Shown in pieces: positions 52,810-63,900 of a stretch of DNA of 64,000 nucleotides (positions are counted from its first letter, which is position 1; each line of letters starts with the position of its first letter). The translations under genes and the position numbers were made by a program. The DNA lies in the NCBI GenBank assembly GCA_023213315.1, contig JAKCPI010007897.1:124001-188000 (forward strand). The letters run 5' to 3'. Origin of the DNA: Euborellia annulipes (Eukaryota > Arthropoda > Insecta > Dermaptera > Anisolabididae). Below the pieces are notes generated by a model. It had not been told where the DNA came from and searched no databases. It worked only from the letters and a program-made list of their open reading frames with translations.

Positions 52810-54915
52810 TATTTTAGAAATTTAAAAAAAAAAAAAAAAAAAAAAATGTAGACCTATATAGTTCCACCAATACGTCAGAGATGGGTCATTGTAGTTTATT
52901 GTTTGGTTACCCTATCAATCATTAACTCCTCATCCCCCACTCAGAGAAATATGCAACCAAAATAAATTCTGGATTTTATCAAATATTAAAAAAAAAAAAA
53001 AATTAATTTGACATTTACATTTGAACTATATTTTGAAAGTGACCCAGTGAAACAAACATTCAGCAATGACATAAGTAGAGAACGCCAGGTGTTTTATTAC
53101 TTCCTCCTAATTTTTGAGACGGACAAAGTAATTATAGACTTCTCCCTTAAAAACTCCGGATATAATTTTAATTAGTAAATAAAAACATAGATTTCTTTTA
53201 TAATGAATAATTTGGAGATTGTCCATGTACTTTTTTTTATCTATTTCTTTGCCAAAAATACAATTTATAAATCATTAGGTTAATTTATGTTAAATAAGAA
53301 GCTTATGAATTCTCTGACAATCTTAAATCCTATTGAATTTATTTTTTTAATTTTTCCTCTCGGCTAGTGAGGCCATTTAGGGGTTTTTGTATCTATTCTA
53401 AATGATATAATATTAATTGTTTTATCCAAGAATTAAAAACAATTTATTAATTATTAAAGACAGTTGAAAAATTGAAATGAACAATATTTGTTATACCGAT
53501 ACCGAGTTTTATAAAGGTATTATATTATAAAATATGGACGTATAATTTGTCTAGATTGGTAATGTAATGGTTATCCAAAAAAATGTGTTCGTCACTTTTT
53601 AACTATTAGACATAGGTAAATATTATAATCCCTTTAATCAATATGTAACAATAAAATAAAAAATAATATTTTAAATAGAATAACCATATAGGTCCCCAAT
53701 ATTTACTTAAACTGCAAGTTCATATGAATATTTATTTTATATCTATGTTATTTCCATTTATGTTTGAAATATATTCAAATTCATTTGAACATTCTATTAT
53801 TATACAAGTTTCTGAGTATTTAGAGAAAAAAAATTATTTTTCTAAAAATGCATAATTTATTTAATTAAAATTGATGGGTGTAAAAATTTATTAGTCATAC
53901 CGTATATTATTAGTTATGTAAGTTACATGCGATTAATAAATAAAACGAGCATTGAAGGAGATAATTTTTTTTGTTTTTGTTCAATTTTTAAAAATATTAA
54001 ATATTCAAGTTATTAGATAAAATGTTCATATAAATATAGAAAAACTTATGTAAAACAAAATATTAGTATAAGTAAAAAATTTAATTAAAAAATATTTGAA
54101 GTAAACCATTCATATAATAGACTATTATTTTTGAAACAAAGAATTGATGAAGAAATTTTACTACTTATTTATTAGTGATTAAAGTTTTTTTTTTTTTTTT
54201 TTTTTTTTAATAAAAATACATTAACGTCTCATTAGTTTAAATATTTTTCTAAAATCAATTTTGATTTTGTTATTATTATAGTCTATTATATTAAGGGTTT
54301 ACTGTAATCAATTTTGATTTATAAGTCTGGAGAGACTTACCTAAGAAATTGTATCTCCGAAGTAAATGTACGATATATTTTAAAATAGATTGCTCCAAGT
54401 GATGTTACCTGAAACAAATTTTCACTTATTAGTTTTTATATAAAAAAAAAAGATTAAAATATATAAATTTACATAATTAAAAAAAAAAATAAAATCGATC
54501 TATTAGATAATAATTATCTCAAAAGCCTTTAAGAGCTGTTAAAAAAAAAAAAAAATTCTTGACAAAATCTCACCAAATTAATAAAATAGCAAAGTCTAAT
54601 ATGATAAGGGGGGTAAGATTAATTTTTTTTAGACAAATTAAGTACTTCCATAGTGATGAATAAGTATTAGAATATTCTCCCATTATATTAATATATCTAT
54701 GATATCAATTCATTATATTGGATAAAAAAAAAATGGTTTGTTATCAATATCTGACAATGATAAATTATAATTAGAAATTAATTTTACTAGTGTTTTTTCA
54801 AATAATATAATTTTTCATAATAATCGAAAAATATTTGAGATCTAAGTCTCTCGACATCTGAGGCTATTTCTGAAAATAATAATTAAGTAATTTATAATTT
54901 ATGCATTTATAATAT
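52810..54915. other. AT-rich DNA with a SINE core fragment
   Basis: A reversed D2 core fragment (CTCTCGGCTAGTGAGGCCAT) lies at about 53357-53400. Several A/T homopolymers (52827-52846, 54186-54208). No gene. Confidence 0.4.
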
Positions 54916-55668
54916 TTTTACTTTCTCTTACCTCTATTTATGTTAATGCAAAAAGAGAGAAAGTATTGTCAAAAATTTGATGTCGAGATTTTGATGGATA
55001 TACAGGTATTGAGGTCCCCTGAATTTAAAAAAGTGATTTTCGCGACATGGTGGTCTGTGTGTGTGTGTGTGGGGGGGTCTGTGAACAAAATATCTCAAGA
55101 ACGAAAAGAGCTAGAAGGTTGAAATTTTATATTTAAGTTATGTACCTCCCTGAGATGTGGCAAGAAGCTTTGGAGCAAAATCAGCTCAAGAGTACTAGTG
55201 CTTTACTGATGTACTTTTTCAGTATTTTTCGATTTTCTCAAAATTCGCTCCAACAATTTTTAAAAGAAGGGGAAAGGGGAAGAGGGAAGGAAGAGGGGGG
55301 GAGATTTTTTTTAATGCACAAATCAATTATTTTTTAGAAATGTACATTCTCATTTTGCTCTAGAAATCTTTTGAAGCAAACTTTACTCTTGAACTTCTAA
55401 AGAAAAATAGAATGGTTACCATGGTAACAAAATATAAATATGTGTTTAACAATTTTATATCTTGAATTCTAATATATCGGCGAAAACTAAATATATCTCG
55501 ACACAAAAAAATCTGGTGTGACAAGCACAGAACACAACTTTCTTGCCATTATGTGCTGTGCGACCTGTCACAAAATTTATATAATATTATTATTATAGAA
55601 CAAAAGATTCACGCCTGTTGAGAAGAGGGGTGAGAAATGTTTTAGAGTACCAATAAGAGAAAGTAAAA
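54916..55668 (+). mobile_element. Family A element with both outer ends (copy 12)
   Basis: Left TTTTTACTTTCTCTTACCTC, AGAGAGAAAGTATTGTC, GTCTGTGTGTGTGTG microsatellite, GAGTACTAGTGCTTTACTGA, GGTTACCATGGTAACAAAAT, right hairpin (about 55506-55570, right arm decayed). Beyond it TAAGAGAAAGTAAAAAA (about 55654-55670) is the inverse of the left end, so this copy may show the true outer border. A purine tract (about 55258-55302) interrupts the body. Confidence 0.8.
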
Positions 55669-55669
55669 A

Positions 55670-56320
55670 ATATATATTAAACATTTTTTTAGTTCCGTAT
55701 TTTTTTTTTTTTTTTTTTTTGTGTTAATAAATAACTAGATAACCACTTTAGTTTTAGTGGTGTAAATTTGGTTGAAAACTTAATAGCGATTCTCGTTATT
55801 TATGCTTAGCATATTATTATATAAAGTTCTCATTTACAAACAAGGCTAGGCAATAAAACATAACTAATCTAAAAAGGAACTAGGACAAATTTATCAGAGC
55901 AGGTTTCCATTATATATTATTAAAATTATCAGAATTACATTTTCTCTCTCAAAGTTTTTCATTGATTGATCATAAATATAACATATTGGAGTTTCACTGA
56001 GATAAAATTAAATGGGAAATGAGGCCATAATTTTAATTTAAATTGAAGTGAAAGAAATATTACGATATTAAACTAGATAATGAATTTATAATTATTTTTT
56101 TTTTTTACTATTTGAAAAAAATTTAGCTCATTGAAAAATTAAATAAATGAAAAAATAAAAATTAAATTCGTGTACAAAATGAGTGAGCAACATTCACTGG
56201 CGCCAAAATTCCTTTTCTGAAGTTTGCTAATCACAATAATCTACTTGTTATAGAGTTGAAAACGTACAGTATTTATATTTTTAATAAATAATTAATAAAA
56301 AAAAATGTGGTCTATAATTA
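55670..56320. other. AT-rich DNA, no gene seen
   Basis: T tract at about 55699-55720; otherwise nothing recognised. Confidence 0.3.
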
Positions 56321-56745
56321 AAAATTCTCACAATAGTTAAATTCTTATAGGAGAAATATAAATATTTTTCTATGTTTATAAATTTAATACAGTATATGAA
56401 TTCTAATGTACAGTCGGGATTTTGATTACTCGTATTCCTTAAAATAATGAATTATTTATCAGTTGAGAAGAGAAACGTACGGTCTGCGCCACAAGTGCCT
56501 GATGTGCTCAAGAGTGGAGCCTTGAGCTATTTTTTTTATAAGATAACACTTCCGCTCAACATTTTGGTTGCCTAAGCTCAAGGCTCCACTTTCGAGCCCA
56601 TAAGGCACTTGTGGTTCCTAATGTGTGGTAAAAATTGAATTATGTCCATACAAAAATCTGGCATGCCAAGCATATAATACAACTTTCAATTACCGAAAAT
56701 AAGAGAAAGTTGTGTGTTGTGCGATCATCAAACAAGATTTTTTTT
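56321..56745 (+). mobile_element. Family A remnant split by a family B element
   Basis: Left part has GGAGAAATATAAATATTTTT and AATTCTAATGTACAGTCGGG. Right part (from about 56630) has TCCATACAAAAATCTGGC, CTTTCAATTACCG and GTGTGTTGTGCGATCATC, the right hairpin. The family B element lies between. Confidence 0.65.
56486..56618. mobile_element. Foldback MITE family B, reference copy
   Basis: Both arms are present: CGCCACAAGTGCCTGATGTG, CTCAAGAGTGGAGCCTTGAG facing GCTCAAGGCTCCACTTTCGA, then CATAAGGCACTTGTGG. The loop is about 45 bases with AAGATAACACTTCCGC. Class unknown; no clear duplication. Confidence 0.75.
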
Positions 56746-57720
56746 CCTTTTGATTGTAATTCTTTTAATAATGAAATGATGAGATGTGGTTTAGCCTATT
56801 TCATAATTTAGTATTGAAGGTTTCTTCATTACAAGGCTGTCTCTTATCCAAGGGCAACCATGGATGAAGTAATCGGTCCTAAAAGAGGTAAAGATGATAC
56901 TTTCTCTGCTTACAAAGTTTCCTAAATTTCAAGTCGTTAATTTAATAAAATATGCGTCAATTAAAAATTTTCATTTCATCTTCCAAAATGTTTTCTTTCA
57001 TTAAAATAATTTGTTTTATATTTTACTTAAAAAAAATTAATCACCTATAAAAAGAATAAGCTAACAACAAAGGTAAATATTTCAAAATACTTTTTATTTA
57101 TAGACCGGTTAATATACTAAGATAAAAGATTATTTATTCCTTACATAATGTTTTCTTTTTTTTCCTCCTTTAAAAATTGTCTTGACTCTAAATAAATAAA
57201 TTAAGAAATACCTTTTTATAGGAAAATGCTAATGAAAGGTTAAGAAAGAAAGAAGTTTATCATTCTTTTAATAAACGGCTTGTTTTTGATATTCATAAAC
57301 GAAAGATTACACGCTTTTGAAAGAGTAGCTTGCTAGCTATATGTATAAATTTATTTATTAAATAAACGTGGAATGAAATTTTTCAAAAAGTTTGGCATAA
57401 TCGCGTGAACTACATTTGGTCATCCATTGACTTTGATCTTTATCTATTTTCTTTTTCTGTCTTTCTTTTTCTATTCTTTTTTTTTAGGTTATTTCTGGAT
57501 TTCTTTGGGTCACGCAATTCATTTGCAATTAATAAATTTTATATTTATATCTACTTTCACTTTTTTTTCATATAATGTTCTTTTTTTTAATGATAGAATT
57601 TTACCTTCTTACCAAGTTAATATAACCTAAATAAGAAAGAAAAATTTCATTACCATTTTTTTCGATTTTGAATATTAATTTTTTTTTTTTTCATGTGTTG
57701 AAAAACAAGTAAGTAGCCTG
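56746..57720. other. AT-rich DNA, no gene seen
   Basis: A Phe/Leu-rich frame at 57427-57630 is the translation of a T-rich stretch and is not considered coding. Confidence 0.4.
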
Positions 57721-57783
57721 GAGCAGGGCTTTTCGCGCAAAATTTTAGCAATCCGCGAAAAATATATATATATTTTTTTTATT

Positions 57784-58110
57784 TAAGGTCTTTTTCTGTA
57801 TCGAAGCCATGGGCGTAACTAGGGGGGCTTCCCTCCAGAAGGCTCGTGCCCCCCCCCAGAAAGCTCCCTGCCCAAGAAAAATTGAGAAAATATGGGGCTT
57901 TCCAGGCCCTCCGGAGAATAGCTGGTCCCATGCCCACCCCCCAGCAAATTCTCTAGTTACGCCCATGATCGAAGCCCAGACTCTGTCTCTTTTATTTTAT
58001 TTGATTGGTAGCTAATTTAAATGAAATACAATTTTGACGCCTGAGACGGAATGCGAACCCTTGACCTCTAGCACAAGAGGCAGAAACTACCACTGAGTCA
58101 TGGCCCAAGG
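57784..58110 (-). mobile_element. SINE family D2 split by a hAT-like MITE
   Basis: GGTCTTTTTCTGTATCGAAGC is cut by the insertion and resumes as CCCAGACTCTGTCTC, TTGATTGGTAGCTAATTTAA, CCTGAGACGGAATGCGAACC (reversed B-box) and CTACCACTGAGTCATGGCCC (reversed A-box side). Confidence 0.8.
57808..57967. mobile_element. hAT-like MITE with 8-bp target duplication
   Basis: CATGGGCGTAACTAGGG and ...CTAGTTACGCCCATG bound 160 bases. ATCGAAGC is duplicated exactly at 57800-57807 and 57968-57975. Its ends resemble those at 13338-13582 (CATGGGC...GCCCATG), so the two belong to related subfamilies. It is GC-rich inside. Confidence 0.9.
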
Positions 58111-59405
58111 GCAAAACAATAAATTTGTGTAATATTATTTTAATTTTTGAGTTACATTTTATTGTTATCAAAGTGAATCTTTTATTTTGACGACCCAAAT
58201 TTTTTTTAAGAAGATAATTTATATTTTTATTTTATGTAAAATTTTTGCTATTTTCTACATATAGTATTTAGGAAACTTTAAAAATATTTATTTTCTACAA
58301 AAATGAATCAAGAATATTTATTAGTGCCGTTACTGGTCAACGGTGTGTTTTTGGTTGGGAAACGCTGGTCTAAACCGTTAAAAGAAAACTTTGTAAACTT
58401 TGCATAAAGAAATATTTTTTTCTATAATAATTATTTTAGTGATAATAAATCATTATTTCAAATAGTAGATAAAACAAATGTTAAAAGACAATCAATTCTG
58501 GTAACATAGATTTGTTGTTTAAATTTTAGCAGTCAGTTTAAAATCCCGAAACCTCAACAAAAAAAAGAAAAATTCATAACTTTGATCTTCTCTTAAACAT
58601 ACAAAACTCTTATGCCATCAAATTCTCCTATATGAATTTTATCAGACCGTAACGTATTAAAAAAGCGGAATATAAATAATATATGATTTATGATCCTATA
58701 AAAAGTCGACTGCCTGATTGGGACAAAAGAACCCTCAAAATAAAGAACTTTAATAAAAAGTTTTGAATATCAACACTTCCTTAAAATGCCGGGCCGGATA
58801 TAAAATACAATCACCGCCAAAATAAACTTCCTAGCCTTAATTAATCAAATATAGTGCTTCCCAATGAGAGAATTTGATTACGAGTAGGAAGAGATGCGGT
58901 TCAGAAAATATCAATGAAAGTTATTTTCTTAAGAGTGTAAATTCTTGCCTTTAGAATAATTAAATAATTAGAGTATACTGTGTTTCATTTTTTTTTTGTT
59001 TTACTCCTTTTTAACAAAACTATTATCATATATTACAAGATAATTATTGTAAATGTATAATTTGCAAATACCTAGATTGTTAATAAAGTAATTTAACTAA
59101 AAACAAATCCGACTTTCTTCTAATGAATCCGTCAATTTGTTTATTTTAGATATGAATAATGCATATATAAAAGATGATAGTTCATTCAAAAAATTTATAA
59201 TTTTTTCCTCGATGAAACAAACGTACGTGCTTTTTTTGTTCTTATCCTTTTTTTTTATCACATGACCTTCCCATATGCATAAATATTCCTATGACCTCTA
59301 TCAAAAGTTCGACAGTAAAATATTTACAACTTCTAAAGATGTCTCAACAAGAATGTCAGAAATTTTAATCGGAAAAAAATTCTGATAGTATTAGGCTCAA
59401 CGAAC
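58111..59405. other. AT-rich DNA with a hAT-type terminus
   Basis: GGTTGGGAAACGCTG at about 58363-58377 matches the reversed CAGCGTTTCCCAACC terminus common in hAT elements. The other end was not identified. No gene. Confidence 0.4.
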
Positions 59406-59408
59406 ACC

Positions 59409-59592
59409 AATTGAGCAAAACGTTCTTGGAGAAAACGTTTTGTCCAAGTGCAAAACGTTTTGCTCAATGCCAACGCACAGCGATTAGACAAAATATTTTG
59501 CCATTCATCAAAATATTTTGCCATTGAGCGTTTTGCTCAATCGGTGTGCGTTGGCATTGAGCAAAATGTTAAGCCATTGAGCAAAACTTTTA
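59409..59592. repeat. Foldback with repeated TTGAGCAAAACG words
   Basis: CAAAACGTTTTGCTCAATGC with CAACGCACAGCGATT faces AATCGGTGTGCGTTGGCATT with GAGCAAAATGTT. The word ATTGAGCAAAACG or its complement occurs at least five times, and CAAAATATTTTGCCATT twice. A compact palindromic MITE-like element. Confidence 0.7.
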
Positions 59593-59753
59593 AGATAAAA
59601 ATATTTTTATCTAGGGTGATGTTTGAAAACCACCAACTATTTCAAACAATCCCTATCTATATGTTTGTTAAATACTATTTTTATTCAGTTAAATAAATAC
59701 TAGTAAATATAAAGAAATTTGTATTTATCCTCGATGAGCAGTTAGTTCTTTCT

Positions 59754-59790
59754 TAGAAGATGTGTATGACAAGCGCACGAAACGTCGAAA
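59754..59790 (+). ncRNA. Degenerate hammerhead-like motif
   Basis: TTAGAAGATGTG then GCACGAAACGTCG keeps stem II GTG/CAC, GAAA and CGTC, but the 5' core reads TTAGAAGA instead of CTGANGA. Likely inactive relic of family C. Confidence 0.3.
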
Positions 59791-60039
59791 AGAATAAATT
59801 TTGATTTTATTTCTCTCTATCCACATAACCCTATAGGATGAATTTAATAAGTTTATGTTCCTGTTTTATTGTTACGTCAGTTAGTATTTCAATAACATGA
59901 AAAAAAAACTCGTTACGTTGTTGATTTCAGGTTGATTGTCCTCTTTATTCATGTACCGGTTTATGGATGATTTAAAGTTGTAAAGTCGATAATGAAAGTC
60001 TTTCGTCTATGTTATTTTTGATGTGTTAATGAATAAAAA

Positions 60040-60320
60040 TGAGTTTCCCCTACTCCCGCCAGCTGCCACCCTTTGCTCTCTTTCCCCTTTTTTAATCTCC
60101 ACCACTCTGGTGACCTATATATATAAAAATTGAACCAACTGTGATAAATGAATTCGCGTTCAATTGCCGATGAAATTCACAAACCATCTGCAAATCAGTC
60201 GAAATGGGTTTGTGTAGTTTGCAGCCCGAATTGTAAACATTCGAAAGGAAAGTCAATTTGCATATGTATCCCAAACTGTCAACTTCGAAAAGAAAAAGAG
60301 TGAAAGAGTGAGGGAGAGAG
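60040..60320. promoter_or_regulatory. Unique GC-richer island
   Basis: CCCGCCAGCTGCCACCCTTT (with CAGCTG), AGTTTGCAGCCCGAATTG and GAAAGAGTGAGGGAGAGAG. Non-repetitive; no frame with support. Confidence 0.25.
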
Positions 60321-61379
60321 AAAGAGTTTGAGAAAGAGTAAAAAAAAAATTCCTAGACCGGAAGTCGTACTTGAGGTTAATCGCTTGTTCCAGATTGCTT
60401 TTTTTTCCCGAATATCTACTTTATTGTCCTAATATGTAATTAAGAGATGAGAGAAAATTTAAATTAATTTTATATCCTTGAATATATTTATCATAATTAA
60501 AAAGATGACTGGAATTGAATTTATTCTCTCTCTCTTTCCTTCTTTTTTTTTCGTTTTATCTTTTTCCCTCCCTTATATACCTGTCATGATTATGTTAAAT
60601 TAGTTAAAGTATACCAAAGGTATATTTCCCAAGCGGCATCAAGGCCACGTTTAGGTCCTTAAAAACTCAAGGACTTATTAAGACAAGTTGGGCCGCCTCA
60701 CCCTACGGATCTTTTAAAGAGATTAACAACAAAAGAACATCCTTTGAATAAATTGGGAAAAAAAATGTGCTCATTTCATAAATTGTTTTTTAAAAGGATA
60801 TGTTTTGTTAGATTTAGAAATAACATTACATTTATTTAGATAATCATAAGGAAATTAATTTTCTTAAGTTTCCTCTTTAATCTTGGTAATTTGTAAAATT
60901 TTTCTATTCTAATTTTTGACACATTAGCTTTTAAATCTGTTTTGAATGGTGTGCAAAATTTAAAAAAAAAATATGATAAGTTTTATTATTTTATTTAGAT
61001 CACGTCCTTATTTCAATTATTGGTAGTAAATTTAATTCGAAATTTTAGTCGCTCAGTAGTAATTAAAACAACTAGAATTGGATGTTAAGTACAAAAGCTC
61101 GTGGTTAAAAATAAAATAGACTTCAGTTTAAAAAAAAGAGATTAAATGATTCTAATTAACATACTAATAAATAAATTCATTCAAGAAACATACTAAGATT
61201 ATTATATAAATTCAATAAATATCTCTCAAAAATTTTCTTTTTAAATTTCTTACAAAAGAGAGATATACCTATTTTGTCTTAACACTTGGGTAACAAACCA
61301 CGCCTTTCGAATGACAATAAATTTTAATGATGAGAATCTCGCCCCCTCCACGATTCGTTAATTATGATTTACTAGAATA
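60321..61379. other. AT-rich DNA, no gene seen
   Basis: A small GC-richer patch at about 60630-60715. No repeat family identified. Confidence 0.3.
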
Positions 61380-61765
61380 CTATGTATGCTTGAGAGGGGA
61401 GCCTTGAGCTTAGGCAACCAATATGCTTAGCCGTAGGAATTGTTGTCTTTAAGTATAATTTTTTATTACATTTTTTTTTTTTTTTTTTAAGGTCTTTTTT
61501 GGCATAAAGAAGCCATTTAGACCTCGTCTCTATTTATTTCAATGGAGTGATCAAATTCATTTGAAATAAATTTTGTCGCCTGGGACGGGATGCGAACCCT
61601 TGACCTTTGGTTTCAGAATGCTCTACCTCTGCCATAGGTCAAGGGGTCTCCTTTAGTTTTATTAAAAAAATATGATTTATTAATATTTTTAAAATATTGG
61701 TTTGTCTGACTAAGCTCAAGGCTCCCCTCTAGAGAACATCAGGAACATGTGACGCTAATATTCAA
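61380..61765. mobile_element. Foldback MITE family B split by a SINE
   Basis: Left arm GAGGGGAGCCTTGAGCTTAG with GCAACCAATATGC; right arm ACTAAGCTCAAGGCTCCCCT with AACATCAGGAACATGTG. A reversed D2 SINE occupies the middle. Confidence 0.75.
61469..61650 (-). mobile_element. SINE family D2, well preserved
   Basis: T tract, AAGGTCTTTTTTGGCATAAA, GCCATTTAGACCTCGTCTCT, ATTTATTTCAATGGAGTGAT, GGGACGGGATGCGAACCC (reversed B-box) and CTCTACCTCTGCCATAGGTC (reversed A-box side). This copy best shows the D2 layout. Confidence 0.8.
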
Positions 61766-61769
61766 AAGA

Positions 61770-62689
61770 ACTTTAACAATTTTTTGGAAAATTTGAGTAA
61801 ATAATAGGTAAAAAAAAATATGCTAATTTATTTAAAATATTCATGGTGGGATTAATAGGACTAAATAGAAAATGTGATTATTTAATTTATGGGTTCAAAT
61901 TATTTATATTAACAGTTTCAATTATAACAAGCATGTCTAACGGAGTAATAAAACTATTTTTAAGAAATTCTTTCAACAGAGTACAAGATTTCTTTTGGAG
62001 TTTGAGATGTTTTTATTTATGGAAGGGTTGAAAATAAATGAAAATTTTAGTGAGGCCTATTAAAAAAAAAAAAAGAGAGCTGTCGAAAATTTTTTTGAAT
62101 AAAATAATTTACAACCGAAATTTTTTCAAACACAAGTTCAAAGCAATGGAATGTTTTAGTTGGTTTAGCAAATAGGGTTTCTTAAAAATTTTATTTCTTG
62201 CAATGAGTGATTTACAATGCTATATTATTTTCCTTAGAAGAAAAGAAATGTTATTTTTAAATGAATTTGAATCTATTCAATTTTTTTAAGACGTGTCAAA
62301 AATACTTAAAATCTTATGAATTATGAATTTTTTTAGGAGAAAGGAGAGATAAAACAAACATTTTAATTAGTGCATAAATTACTAGGTAAAATGTAAATTA
62401 TAAAGCAGATTGGCTCTTTGTATTTGTAATTTAAAACAAAAATCTTTCAATTTTACCAGATGTTCAAATGTTAGATGAGAAGAAGTTTTGTAATCAAATA
62501 AAAACATGTAATTATGAACGAAACAAATGTTAATCAATATTTTGTTAAATTGATATATTAAGTACAATTAAATTATTAATAGCCTACATACAAAAAGAAG
62601 ACAGATAATGATTTTATTTTAGCAAAGGAACAAATAAAAAAAAATATCATCATACTATAACAAAAAGCGCTAGCCACTGACTTCCGTTA
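61770..62689. other. AT-rich DNA, no gene seen
   Basis: Frames at 61843-62031 (+) and 62382-62567 (-) have only AT-rich codons and no motif. I see no support for coding. Confidence 0.4.
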
Positions 62690-62790
62690 TGTTCCTGTTT
62701 ACCACTCTCTCTCGCTGATTGACTAGAGACAGGAAGTTAAGTCAGAGAGGGAAATTTAAAACTTTAAAATTTTGCAATTGCTGTTATTGT
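62690..62790 (+). repeat. Interspersed repeat G, short copy
   Basis: TTCCTGTTTACCACTCTCTC, GATTGACTAGAGACAGGAAG, GTCAGAGAGGGAAATTT and AAAATTTTGCAATTGC match 36560-36690 reversed. Confidence 0.55.
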
Positions 62791-62842
62791 TTATTTAATA
62801 ATCTATAATTTAAAAAAAAAATATTAGGGAACTTATTTTTAG

Positions 62843-63095
62843 TCTTTTTCGGAATCTGAAGCCATTTAGATTTTGTCCTTATTTATCCAAAATTTACCCC
62901 TTGAACGAAAAAAAAAAAAACTAAAGAAATTTTAAATTGCATCGAAAAATATTTAAAGAGTCTCTTGCTGTTTCTGCATCGAAGACCATTTAGACCCCCA
63001 ATCCAATTGAAATAAATTTTTGTCGCATAAGACGGGATGCGAACCCTTGACCCCCAGCGCAGAAACTCTACCAATGAGCTATGGCCCAAGGACAT
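62843..63095 (-). mobile_element. SINE family D2, two overlapping copies
   Basis: A partial copy (TCTTTTTCGGAATCTGAAGC, about 62843-62895) is followed by a second (CTGTTTCTGCATCGAAGACC, AGACGGGATGCGAACCC, about 62966-63095). The second keeps the reversed B-box and the A-box side (CTACCAATGAGCTATGGCCC). Confidence 0.7.
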
Positions 63096-63099
63096 CATC

Positions 63100-63900
63100 T
63101 TTTTTAATGAATAAAAATTTAAATCTAAAAGCTACATAATATATTGATATAATTAGTTAATATCATATAATTAGAAGTTTTTGAGATATTTTATTTTAAA
63201 AAAATTAAAATTGAGTTTATCTTATATTACTTCTTTAAATTAAAATCAGACCAACAAGCTACTTTAAATTAGTGCCACCTGGCATTTTATGAGCTTCTCT
63301 ATAAAACTACCTTGTTGAGGAATAATGGTTTTATTTTCCTTTCTGAGTCACTTAACCGAAGAGCAGTGAGTGAGTAACGGTTAAAAAAAAATTCCTTAAC
63401 TTGTAAGTATAGAAAATGTAATGATGAGGGGTGATTTTCAGATCATTGGCCTGATCATATCAAGCGCGCTTCCTGAGAAATCTTGCAAGCCAGTTAAGTT
63501 AATTACTAAGTTATTATTATGAAGAATGGAAGAAATCAATTTTAGAATAAAGAGAGAAAAAAATTCAATAAGTATGTATTAATTACAAAATAAGCAACAT
63601 GAGCAATAAATTAAATAGATGTAAATGCTGTCGATTACACAGGTATTTTTTTTTTTTTTTTTAAGAGGGACAAAGTTCTTTTTTGAATGGCAAGCAAGAT
63701 TTAAAAAAAGAAGGGAGGACGAACGAGAGGGGGGGGGGAACTTTCGCTTCTACTAGTTCTCAACTTTTAATTTTTGGTAAATATTTAAATTTTCAACCGT
63801 AGGCTCTTGTTGAAACATTTTGTAAATTGAAATTTTAAATATACAAATTAAACTCTAGGTTATTTGTTTCAAAGGTTTTATTAATTAATACGTATTTCAA
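63100..63900. other. AT-rich DNA, no gene seen
   Basis: T tract at about 63646-63662 and a GAGGGGGGGGGG patch at 63727-63738. No gene. Confidence 0.3.

Noticed and set aside
57745..58015. Small peptides on both strands
   Set aside because: They lie within the GC-rich hAT-like MITE inside a SINE.
57724..58377. A single long hAT element from CAGGGCTTTTCGCGC to GGTTGGGAAACGCTG
   Set aside because: The flanking 8-mers do not match and the two ends are not good inverted repeats.
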